Shown piece after piece: positions 29,101 through 35,973 of a stretch of 61,971 nucleotides of DNA; the stretch's first letter is position 1; every line of letters starts with the position of its first letter. Under the pieces are notes generated by a model, which did not search any database, was not told the origin of the DNA, and was given only the letters and a program-made list of their open reading frames with translations. The translations under genes were made by a program, and so were the position numbers. The stretch is taken from assembly GCA_004213565.1 (NCBI GenBank), contig SHBB01000002.1, forward strand, positions 1 to 61,971. The letters run 5' to 3'. Origin of the DNA: Sandaracinaceae bacterium (GTDB lineage Bacteria > Myxococcota_A > Polyangia > Polyangiales > Sandaracinaceae).

Positions 29101-29405
29101 AGCAGCTCGCGACGTTGCTTCGCCTGACGATCGCCGAACAGCTCGGGAACATGTTGTTGCTCGACGACCACCTGACGCAGACCGATCCGGAGAGAGGCGC
29201 CTGGTTCCGGGACTTGCTGCGCCAGCACGCGTCGAAGACCCAGGTGATCGTGCTGACCTGTCGCCCCGAGCACTACCTCGTCGCGGGCGACCTTCCCGAG
29301 GATGGGGAAGCGAGCGTGAGCAGGGCCGGCGGCCTCGTCCGGGCTACCGACCTCTCGCTGCTGCTAGAGCGCGGAGGTAGCAGCAGAGAGACGGCAGCGT
29401 CGTGA
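26154..29405 (+). CDS. YhaN/SbcC/Rad50-like coiled-coil ATPase
   Basis: ATG 26154 lies in the ATGA overlap with the phosphoesterase gene and gives 1083 residues. The N-terminal Walker A is GPNDLGKST (30-38). A long coiled coil, rich in Glu, Arg and Ala, fills about residues 200-960, with a short non-coiled insertion near residues 480-570. The C-terminal Walker B is LLLDDHLTQTDPERG, with Asp-Asp instead of Asp-Glu; this is like YhaN and unlike typical Rad50/SbcC. No CxxC zinc hook is seen anywhere in the coiled coil. The pair is thus closest to YhaO-YhaN: an SMC-like DNA end-processing ATPase with its nuclease. Coupling to a SNF2 helicase suggests a DNA-processing complex. Confidence 0.87.
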   Translation: MKLLRVDIEHFACIRKASVEFGPGLNVLYGPNDLGKSTLARAVRAALLVQHTSSVGNQFIEWDSDENPSVKVTLELPDRRIWRVEKRFGSSGNSAVLRESTDGATFSPYKKAREVDDEVRSKLGWGIASPATKGAPKGLPTSFLATVLLGEQTDVAGVLRQTLEADSDESGRARLTSALAAFAQDPLFKAILEEAQGKVDIAFTAKGAKKRGKTSPFREVTDEVKRVKEELEQLAKRVDDSENARRELEACNAELLQRREAVETAVEARDALRLAEAQLEARRKVEEELAGARTTLEEQQGEVRSLEERQEQLAEMSKRVVEAEKEHAAAAAQKERLVAQEKAAEDAVRRAKSDEAERARQLRRGELEKSGLELDSQAKALSDERAAAAKGRSLRADLVKATQRAVELSGLVRESRSAVDAAEAEAEEAERQLELVDVAARLSQKRKLEASVEQLDQVRTEVEADRSRAEEHRARSKELLDGIPMNLPDATGLASLRELAHELEVADARLGGGLAVVVERLAAVDVRGSADGSDISAPAEGAVSFEVTRSFVLQIGDVAKVSVTAGEREAREHEAALRKRWDAEVAPVLAQSGAADLATLAARVEQAESVRKEAAEAAATATSLEERAATREEQLGKLESLREEIQATDRELGGRPVDDAAKLLDGLEGRSLDAHRADLKKKHSAAQDTRDAAQAALRGAETESEVLAERTSTTEKAIAELGVSEPESGWDAVDVELSERAAKIESAREQITTELASLAAEQDAELATAESALAKVKLELTAVESTLTAARELVDTLRGQASRLEGEIQTRQVAVAKLDVEASTKCVEEISQRLQELPAPAHAVTCDELRAAERRVEEAKSAHDRAKDSVRKAEGALQTVGGQVVMEQQDVAKDALRQAEQKEREVELDYDAWRLLVDKLREAENTEGQHLGEALSQPVTERFAELTANRYGKLEVAPNLQAEGLRVAGILRDVGALSVGTQEQLATLLRLTIAEQLGNMLLLDDHLTQTDPERGAWFRDLLRQHASKTQVIVLTCRPEHYLVAGDLPEDGEASVSRAGGLVRATDLSLLLERGGSSRETAAS

Positions 29406-29413
29406 CCGGCCCG

Positions 29414-29428
29414 GACTCGACGCGAGTC
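29414..29428. terminator. Weak inverted repeat in the convergent gap
   Basis: The 60-base gap between the convergent YhaN-like and DUF262 genes holds a perfect 6-bp stem with a 3-base loop, GACTCG-ACG-CGAGTC, 8 bases past the YhaN-like stop. There is no U-tract, so it could at most be a weak or bidirectional transcription end. Nothing else is visible in the gap. Confidence 0.2.
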
Positions 29429-29465
29429 GCGGGAGCCGGCGGAACCGTCGCCGAGCGGCTCGCCG

Positions 29466-31709
29466 TCAGAGGCCGGTCTCGACCATGGCCTGCACGAGCC
29501 GAGCGGCCTTCGTGACGCGATCCTCCGCGTCGACCGGCCGCCCCTCGTGGCTCGTCTGCTCCACGCGGAGGATCCAGTCGCTGACATCGTGCTCCCCGCA
29601 GACCCGGTCGAAGCCACGACGATGTTCCTCATCGGGCGGCGCGCGAAGCAGGAAGCCCTCGTCGACGCAACGGAGCGCGGCGCCGCTCCGGGCGAGGGGG
29701 AGCCAGCGCTCGCGGTTGGGGTAGCCGGTGAAGGTCTTGTCCTCGATGGCGTCGCCCACTCCGCTCTCGCGGTGCACCGCCAGCAGAAACGGGTCGCGGT
29801 AGTTGCTGTTTAGACGGTGCTTGTGGAGCATGCACAGCCGGTAGCCCATGGTCGGCTCCTCGCTGACGTAGAGGCCCGAGCGTCCCTCGCGCATCGCGTC
29901 GTACTTCACGAGGTAGTAGCGCCAGTCCAGCCGGCGCTCCGCCTCGCGCTCGGCCAACCAGCGCTGGACGAGCTGGTCTAGTTCGGACGCGAGGTCCTCT
30001 GCGTCTGCAGCGTGGTCGAGCAAGCGCGCGAGCGACCGACGCGTCTCGGCCAGCTGAGGTCGGTTCGCGCCGGTCAGGACCACGGTCCACGGCTCGGCCG
30101 CCGCGCCTGAGCCAAACCGGAAGCTGCTCCGGCCCAAGCTTCGCGAGTAGTCGCCGAAGGTCAGCAGGGCGGCGGTGACGCGCGGCCAGTGCTCCTTCGA
30201 GAAGACCCTCGCGAACGCCTCCGCGTGGCGCGGTAGCGTCTCGGGGTCGAGCTCGAAGGCCGCCAGGTTGCCCTTGAGCAGCTCGTGATCCTCCAGCGCA
30301 TGCAGCGCGTCTCGCACCTCGGGGTGCTGGCGGAGCAGCTCGGCCTTCGCCTCCTCTTCGGCAGCCTGCGCCTTGTTGAGCGCGGAGACCTCGCCGACCG
30401 CGCCTCGCTCGATGAGCGCGTCGACGTCCTCGATGAGCTGCGGCATCCGGTCGAGGCGAATCTCGTTGCTCGAGGCCTCGAGGAGGTTCCGCAGCACGCG
30501 AGCCCGCGCGGTGAAGCTCGGGGTCTTCGCGATGAGGTGGCGGAGGGTCGCGGCGAGCAGGAGCGTCGTCGGCAGATTGAAGCGGCGGCCCTGGCCTCGC
30601 GCCTCCCCGTAGACTCGGCAGCAGAGGCCGAAGAGGTCGACGCCGCCGTCGTCCGGGAGGTTGAAGAGGCGAACCGTCTCGGCCCGGGCGTCCAGGCTGA
30701 AGTGCTCGGCAAAGAACGCGGCGGTGTCGACGCGCTCCCAGACGTCGAAGCACGCGAAGAGGTGGTCGAGTTGGGCTAGGGCGTCGTCCGCCTCGGCGCC
30801 GTAGACGCGGTGCGCGAGCGTCTCGACGTCGGAGGCCGTCGTGGGCCGCCCGCGGCGCCACTCGGCCAGCTCGGTCACGAAGTGGAGATAGCGCATGAGC
30901 TCGTCGTCGATGAGCTGGTCTTCGCCGCGATGGGGCCAGAAGACGTCGGACCAGGGGCCGTCGATCCGGTGGGCGAGCTCCTTCGCTCGCTTGGGGGCGG
31001 TGCGCGAGACCGTGCGCTCGAAGAGCGCCTTGAAGTTCTCGAACGGGGTCAGCGGCTTCCCCCGCGAGTTCATCTTGATGTAGAGGTCCTCGTGGGTCCC
31101 TGGCTCCTCCATCGGCAGGAGGTGGAAGGTGACGGTCGAGGCCGCGCCCCGGGTCAGCCCGCTCAAGGCCGCGTCGACGTCGGCGCCGTCGAAGCGCTTC
31201 TGGATGGCGTCGAGCATCACCAGCATGGACTGGATCGTCGCGTCCTGACGCCAGGTGTGGAGAAACCACGCCTGGTCTTCCATCCACGCCGAGAGGCGCT
31301 CCGAGGCGGGCGGTGGCGCGCAGTCGCCGAGCCGTTCGCAGAACAGGCGCGCGGTCGGCCGCACCGCGTACCCGAACGCGCTCCTGTCCGGCAGCTCGTG
31401 CGCCCGCCGCGCGCGGTGGGCGAGGTACCAGTGGAGAAGAAAGAGGGTGGTCAGCCGCTGCTGACCGTCTAGAGGGCGCAGCGTCCCGTCGATCACGTCG
31501 CCGTAGACGAAGTCGAGGTGCAGCGGCTCCCCGCCGATGACCGCAGCGTGGATGGCGTCGAGGAACGATTGGCGCACTCGCGCGACGCGCGGCCCGGGCC
31601 GCCCCTGCGCGTAGTCGCGCTGGATGAGGGGGATCTCGACGCGCTCGACGCGCACGCCTTCGACCTCGAGGCCGAAGAGCCCGAGGTAGGAGGTGACCAC
31701 GCTCCTCAC
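29466..31709 (-). CDS. DUF262 (GmrS-like) protein without HNH motif
   Basis: The start is GTG at 31709 in a GTGA overlap with the stop of the upstream DUF262 gene, giving 747 residues. The open frame extends further upstream, but there it only covers the end of the other gene. The DUF262 (ParB/Srx-like fold) signature is clear: IPLIQRDYAQG (26-36) and LDGQQRLTTLF (80-90), separated by FVYGDVIDG. The middle is helical. The C-terminal ~120 residues (GYRLCMLHKHRLNSNYRDPF) carry no HNH motif. DUF262 proteins of the GmrSD type are nucleotide-dependent type IV restriction subunits against modified DNA. Two different DUF262 genes overlapping in one operon suggests a two-subunit system. Confidence 0.85.
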   Translation of the reverse strand: MRSVVTSYLGLFGLEVEGVRVERVEIPLIQRDYAQGRPGPRVARVRQSFLDAIHAAVIGGEPLHLDFVYGDVIDGTLRPLDGQQRLTTLFLLHWYLAHRARRAHELPDRSAFGYAVRPTARLFCERLGDCAPPPASERLSAWMEDQAWFLHTWRQDATIQSMLVMLDAIQKRFDGADVDAALSGLTRGAASTVTFHLLPMEEPGTHEDLYIKMNSRGKPLTPFENFKALFERTVSRTAPKRAKELAHRIDGPWSDVFWPHRGEDQLIDDELMRYLHFVTELAEWRRGRPTTASDVETLAHRVYGAEADDALAQLDHLFACFDVWERVDTAAFFAEHFSLDARAETVRLFNLPDDGGVDLFGLCCRVYGEARGQGRRFNLPTTLLLAATLRHLIAKTPSFTARARVLRNLLEASSNEIRLDRMPQLIEDVDALIERGAVGEVSALNKAQAAEEEAKAELLRQHPEVRDALHALEDHELLKGNLAAFELDPETLPRHAEAFARVFSKEHWPRVTAALLTFGDYSRSLGRSSFRFGSGAAAEPWTVVLTGANRPQLAETRRSLARLLDHAADAEDLASELDQLVQRWLAEREAERRLDWRYYLVKYDAMREGRSGLYVSEEPTMGYRLCMLHKHRLNSNYRDPFLLAVHRESGVGDAIEDKTFTGYPNRERWLPLARSGAALRCVDEGFLLRAPPDEEHRRGFDRVCGEHDVSDWILRVEQTSHEGRPVDAEDRVTKAARLVQAMVETGL

Positions 31710-33454
31710 GACTCCGCCTCCGCGAGCAGATACGGCGCGAGCACGCCGCGCTCGGGGTCGAGCAGCGCGTCGAGGTACGCCTCTCGATCTTGGCTGCTCC
31801 AGAAGTGGAGCTGCTGCGCCCCCGCGTCCGTGTAGTACTTGAGGAAGACCCGGCGCGTGCACTCCGGCAGGTAGGCGCCCTGCCGGTCGAGCTCGAGGAT
31901 CCTCCTCCGCTTCACCTCGAACACCGCGTTGTTGAGCGCCGCGTTGGCGCTGGCGTCCAGGAGCGCCAGGTTCGCGATGGAGTGCACGCCGTGGAGCGAG
32001 GTCTCCGCTTCGGCCTCTCCGAACATCGCCTCGACCTCGCTGGCCAGCGCGTGGAACTGCTCCCGCGTGATCTTCCCCCCGACCGAGCGCAGCTTCGCGA
32101 CGAGCGCGTCGCGGGATGGCACGTCGGCCACCGGCAGCTCCCGGAGCGCCTCAGCGTGCTGCTGCAGCCACTCCAGCCACTGCTCGACGCGCACCAGCGC
32201 CTCGGCGTTCTGCGCGTGGATGTGCTCGAGGGACCAGCTCCCCGCGCGATGCATGTGGAAGGAGTACCGCCCGGACGAGTGCTCCATGCGAGTGACCGTC
32301 TCGACGTTCGCCAGCAGTAGGAGCCGCTCGAGCTTCTTGGCGTGCCGCTCGTAGCTCAGCTCCAAGACCCCGCTCGGGGCGAGCCCGATCGAGCGCCGGA
32401 TCAGCTCGGTCAGGTGTGCGTCGAGAGCGCTCTTGGTGCGCGTCTCGGCGTCCCGGAGCAGCTGGTCCAGGCGCACTCCCGTCGACACGAGGTAGCCGAT
32501 CTTGTGGAACGTCGCGCGATCCTCGAACCACCCCACGACGCGCGCGTGCAGGTCGACCACCCGATCCCAGACCGCCTTCCAACCGTCGGGCCCGGCCTCG
32601 ATCCTTGCGCGGAGGACATCGAACGTACGGAAGAGCGGCCGCTTGCCCGGCTCGGGCGGCGCTTCCACGTCGGCGAGGGCGTCGAGTAGCAGCGAGATGC
32701 GCGTCGGTGCCTCGTCGGGCGGGGTCTCCGAGACGAACGCCCAGAGCTCCGGGCGCCGCAGGTCGCGCTCGATCCAGTCCCACTGCGCCGCGACCTCGTG
32801 GGCCCGGTCGCCCCGGGAGCCGTCTCCACGCGCGCGGGCGAGGAGGAGCGCCTTCACCAGCTCCGCGTCGGTGAGAGGGATGCGGCCCACGTTCAGCCGC
32901 GTGAAGAGCGCGATCGGCTCGACCTCGGTCGGCGTCTCGTACCAGATGACCCGCACCTTCTCGTAGAGGTGACCCCACAGCTTGTCGGCCCGGAACTGGC
33001 GCGCCCGCGGATCGAGCGCCTCGAACCAGTCGGCGATGCAGCGATACGCGCCGTGCAGGTGGAAAAAGTCGATGTTCTCCTCCGCGCGCGCCGGATCCGG
33101 GTTCTCGAGGAACGCGGCGCTCTGCTCGCGGGTCTCGTAGCGGATCGAGTAGCCGGGCGGGACGTTCTTGAGCCCGGCCCGCTGCATGTAGAGGAAGAGG
33201 AGGTACAGCGTGGTCAGCCGCTGCTGGCCGTCCACGAGCTCCCACTCACCCGCAGTGGGCCGCCGAACCACCACCGGCTGCAGGCTGTACGGCTGCTCCG
33301 CCTCGACCGCCTCCCAGAGGTCCTCGAGCAGCCGGCCGACCTCGTGCGGCCCCCAGCGGTACCCGCGCTGGTAGCTCGCCACGAAGAACTGCCCCTCGAT
33401 GCGGCCTACCTCCCGCATCACGAGGGTCGCATCCTCCATCTGGCCCGCGCTCAT
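31706..33454 (-). CDS. DUF262-DUF1524 (GmrSD-like) restriction protein with HNH-like motif
   Basis: ATG at 33454 gives 582 residues, with a GGGAG ribosome site 7 bases upstream; ATG 33439 is an alternative. FVASYQRGYRWG (24-35) and LVDGQQRLTTLYLL (73-86) are the DUF262 signature. SLEHIHAQN (near residue 408) is the LEHIxxQ HNH-like motif of the C-terminal DUF1524 nuclease domain. This is the fused GmrSD layout, a type IV restriction endonuclease attacking modified (for example glucosylated) phage DNA. It is the first gene of a two-gene minus-strand operon converging on the plus-strand defence genes. GmrSD-type enzymes often accompany BREX, presumably to cover phages whose modified DNA escapes it. 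Confidence 0.87.
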   Translation of the reverse strand: MSAGQMEDATLVMREVGRIEGQFFVASYQRGYRWGPHEVGRLLEDLWEAVEAEQPYSLQPVVVRRPTAGEWELVDGQQRLTTLYLLFLYMQRAGLKNVPPGYSIRYETREQSAAFLENPDPARAEENIDFFHLHGAYRCIADWFEALDPRARQFRADKLWGHLYEKVRVIWYETPTEVEPIALFTRLNVGRIPLTDAELVKALLLARARGDGSRGDRAHEVAAQWDWIERDLRRPELWAFVSETPPDEAPTRISLLLDALADVEAPPEPGKRPLFRTFDVLRARIEAGPDGWKAVWDRVVDLHARVVGWFEDRATFHKIGYLVSTGVRLDQLLRDAETRTKSALDAHLTELIRRSIGLAPSGVLELSYERHAKKLERLLLLANVETVTRMEHSSGRYSFHMHRAGSWSLEHIHAQNAEALVRVEQWLEWLQQHAEALRELPVADVPSRDALVAKLRSVGGKITREQFHALASEVEAMFGEAEAETSLHGVHSIANLALLDASANAALNNAVFEVKRRRILELDRQGAYLPECTRRVFLKYYTDAGAQQLHFWSSQDREAYLDALLDPERGVLAPYLLAEAES

Positions 33455-33532
33455 CACCCTGCTCCCGGCTGCGACCAACACACCGTGCGGTCTCGAACCC
33501 GGACACGCTATCATCGCAGCGCGGTCCCAGAT

Positions 33533-33573
33533 CAAGACCCGGTGTCCCCATGGCCTCCGTCTCCGACGAGTTC
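33533..33573 (+). repeat. 41-bp copy of the DarT-like gene start
   Basis: This segment is identical in 40 of 41 positions to 42284-42324, which covers 17 bases before and the first 24 bases of the DarT-like gene (ATG here at 33550). After it the sequences diverge completely. It is the isolated 5' end of a second copy. The rest of 33455-33748 shows no gene. Confidence 0.85.
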
Positions 33574-33748
33574 TCGCTGGCGGCAGGCGGGGGCTGCCAT
33601 GAAGGGGACGACGGCAGAACCAGGCGGCGAAGCGCGGGACCGACGATGGCCCCTGCGCCTTTGGTCGCCGCTCGGCGAGCGTGTCGTTGTTTGACGGAGG
33701 CCACGATGGCATCCCGGTCGACGCGCTCGAGGCTTGCGGCGAGAAGGC

Positions 33749-35131
33749 TCAGCGGATCGAGCCGTACCTCTCCAGGGCCTCCGCAGCGGCCCGGCGCGCT
33801 GCCTGCGGCACGCGCCCGGACTCCTTCTCCACCGCGCGCAGCGCCCAAGCGGCCGCGATCTGTACCTTGGTCGTCTTCGTCTTCCCGGGGATGGGTTTCA
33901 CGTGTTGAGCGAAGAGGCCGACCGCGCGATCCAGCGGCGCGGACCAGGCGTCTTGGCCTCGGCGCACCGCCATGACCTGCCCCTTGACGGCGCGGATGGC
34001 GGTCTCGACTGGGCCCGGCTTGGCGGACTCCATCACCTCACAGAGTGGCTCGACCAGGGGCGCGATGGGGAGTCTCAGCTTGCCCGTCATCTGTGCAGCC
34101 AGGTCGAGCGCCTCAGCGCGGAGCGCCGTCGATCCCCTCAGAGCTTCGCGCAGGACCACGAGGTGCTCGTCCTGGTCGCCCAGTACGGCGGTTCGCCTGC
34201 CCCCCGGGCGAGTGTCCATGATCAGGCCCCGAACGTGGCTCGAGAGCGCCTCGAGCAGAGCGAGCCGTACGACCTGGTCGGCGCCCTTGTAGGCCTGGCC
34301 GAAGGCACCGTCGCCGCCGGCGAGGAGGATACGGCCGACGAGAAACCCCGCGTTCGAGCGCTCGACCTTGTCCTTCGCGCTCAACCGTGACTGGGCGTCG
34401 CGCAGGACCTCCTCGCGGTCGACGGCGCCGGCTTCCCATGCGTACCAGAGCCAGCCCGCTGCGGTTCGCCCGGGGTTCTTGCGCGACCAGCCCCGCCCGC
34501 TCGCCTTCACGCCGAGGAGCGGCCAGAAGATCTGGGGATTCGGTGCCTTCTCCGCGAGTAGGAATCTCTGCGCTCGCCGATTGATATGGGTCACGCTCCT
34601 GCTCAGCAGGTCCAGGTTCTCCAGCGTCGGATCGGAGAAGAACGGCTCGAACATCGCCAAACCCTCGGCGGATACCTGGTCGCGGCTCGTCACGGGGGGG
34701 CGCGCCTTATCCGCGGGGAGCGCCAGGGCGAGCGCGACCGGCCCGAAGGCGTGCAGGCTGTCCTGCGGGCCGTTCAGGATGCGCTTCTCCACCTTGGCAA
34801 TCGGGAAGAAGTACCGGTCTCGTATCCGCAGAACCGCCTCGATGTCGGGTCCGCGTCCCATCGCCGCGACGCCCTTCGCCTCAGCCGCGGCGGCCTCGTA
34901 GCTCAGCCAGCGCGCTTCGTTCGGCGCGCTGCGCCGAAGCGTCTCGCCGAAGTAGGCACCCCAGCGCTCAACCTGGGCTCGCGGCGCCCCCTTGCCGTTG
35001 ACGGCGACCAGTCCGTCGAGCGTCTTCAGCGCCCCCATCGAGAAATCCAACTCAGCGTGATCGCTGACGAGGTCGTTCGCGAGAGCATGCATGCGTTCGT
35101 CGACGGTGGGGGCTCGTTCGTCCTGGTTCAT
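33749..35131 (-). CDS. Helical hypothetical protein
   Basis: ATG at 35131 gives 460 residues. I do not recognise the family. The first ~90 residues (LDGLVAVNGKGAPRAQVERW and GAYFGETLRRSAPNEARWL) faintly resemble DUF3806-type accessory domains. The remainder is alanine- and leucine-rich helices that could form HEAT/armadillo-like repeats (VRLALLEALSSHVRGL, RAEALDLAAQMTGKL). There are no signal peptide, membrane segment or catalytic motifs. Codon use is typical of the window, so the frame is probably real. It sits alone on the minus strand between the two fragments of the DarT-like gene, so it may have arrived with that rearrangement. Confidence 0.7.
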   Translation of the reverse strand: MNQDERAPTVDERMHALANDLVSDHAELDFSMGALKTLDGLVAVNGKGAPRAQVERWGAYFGETLRRSAPNEARWLSYEAAAAEAKGVAAMGRGPDIEAVLRIRDRYFFPIAKVEKRILNGPQDSLHAFGPVALALALPADKARPPVTSRDQVSAEGLAMFEPFFSDPTLENLDLLSRSVTHINRRAQRFLLAEKAPNPQIFWPLLGVKASGRGWSRKNPGRTAAGWLWYAWEAGAVDREEVLRDAQSRLSAKDKVERSNAGFLVGRILLAGGDGAFGQAYKGADQVVRLALLEALSSHVRGLIMDTRPGGRRTAVLGDQDEHLVVLREALRGSTALRAEALDLAAQMTGKLRLPIAPLVEPLCEVMESAKPGPVETAIRAVKGQVMAVRRGQDAWSAPLDRAVGLFAQHVKPIPGKTKTTKVQIAAAWALRAVEKESGRVPQAARRAAAEALERYGSIR

Positions 35132-35207
35132 CCGCTCGTCCTTCTCCAGGATACGCCTTGACCGCGCGCTCGGGCACGACGGTTCGTGCGGCTTCTACTA
35201 TCGCGAG

Positions 35208-35465
35208 GTGGACCGAAACCGCGCGGAGCGTGCACGCTTCATCGGCGATGGCTTGTTGGTTCTGGCCGGAGATGAACCACGCCTCGGAGATCGGCACCGA
35301 GGCAGTACATTGCACGCTTACCTGCTAGCAGCGGAGCGTCTCGGACCCTACTTGGCGGAGCCGCCGCTGACCTTCTTGGGCCGATTCATCGAGCACTCCG
35401 ACCCAGAGCCCCGACGGTTCGCTTGGGTTGGTCGGGCGTTTCTGCGGGTAGACTGCCATCCATGA
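35208..35465 (+). CDS. Possible small protein overlapping the lipoprotein fragment
   Basis: A GTG at 35208 opens 85 codons (MDRNRAERARFIGDG, ending GRAFLRVDCHP) whose TGA lies in an ATGA overlap with the lipoprotein start at 35462. The overlap suggests translational coupling and supports a real gene, but no family is recognised. The frame is open further upstream to 35091, antisense to the start of the neighbouring minus-strand gene. Nothing else is visible between 35132 and 35461. Confidence 0.35.
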   Translation: MDRNRAERARFIGDGLLVLAGDEPRLGDRHRGSTLHAYLLAAERLGPYLAEPPLTFLGRFIEHSDPEPRRFAWVGRAFLRVDCHP

Positions 35466-35866
35466 GCCGAAAGGCGAGTAGGTGCTCGGCACCACTGCTT
35501 CTGATTCTCGCTGTTGCTGGGTGCGACTGCGGGTCGCCAGAGCCGGAGGTGAGCCGACCGTCGAGCGAAGGCTCGGCAGGTGCTTCGTCTGGAGATGGCA
35601 CCGAAGCGCCCCACGAGGCAGCCCCCGTTTCCCCGCGGCTGCGCTGGCCTCACAACGGAGCGGAGACCGGGAGCCCGCACGCGCCGCAGCCAGACGATGT
35701 GCACTCCTCGTCGCTCCGACCGCGGTTCCTCTGGAACCCGGTGGAGACGGCGAGCCGCTACGAGATCGAGGTCGACGACGAATGCGTCACGGCCGAGAGG
35801 GCCACGTGCGCGTTCGGCTCAGCGGAAGTGCAGGAGGCTCTCCCCAGCGACCGAACCATTCGCGCT
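35462..35866 (+). pseudogene. Truncated N-terminus of an FG-GAP-type lipoprotein
   Basis: ATG 35462 begins MSRKASRCSAPLLLILAVAGC, a lipoprotein signal with lipobox VAGC at C21. The next ~115 residues are clearly related to the N-terminus of the FG-GAP lipoprotein at 58103: LRWPHNGAETGSPHAP against LRWPPLGHATGSIHAP, and SLRPRFLWNPVETASRYEIE against SLRPRLRWNSVGGADTYEIE. Homology stops near 35866, where the DarT-like 3' fragment begins in another frame. The open frame runs on without sense to 36091, and no FG-GAP repeats follow. It is therefore a broken copy, though a short secreted lipoprotein could still be made. Confidence 0.7.
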
Positions 35867-35973
35867 CCAAGCCCCCGACCCGCTCGACCCCGACGTGCGC
35901 GTAGCGCCCGACGCTCACCCCGCCGGGGATGGACCGATGCCCGCGATCGACTTCCACGCCCGCCGGAGCTGAG
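35867..35973 (+). repeat. 107-bp copy of the DarT-like gene end
   Basis: This segment aligns without gaps to 42993-43099, with about 7 mismatches in 107 bases. It carries the last ~34 codons and stop of the DarT-like gene (QAPDPLDPDV ... MPAIDFHARRS). It is fused out of frame behind the lipoprotein fragment. Together with 33533-33573 it gives both ends of a lost second gene copy. Confidence 0.88.

Noticed and set aside
26154-29405. Plain SbcCD assignment
   Set aside because: The ATPase lacks the zinc hook and has an Asp-Asp Walker B; YhaO/YhaN-like is the better description.
33550-33975. Plus-strand frame starting at the 41-bp repeat
   Set aside because: Only the first ~8 codons match the DarT-like gene; the rest is an Arg/Pro-rich shadow of the minus-strand gene.
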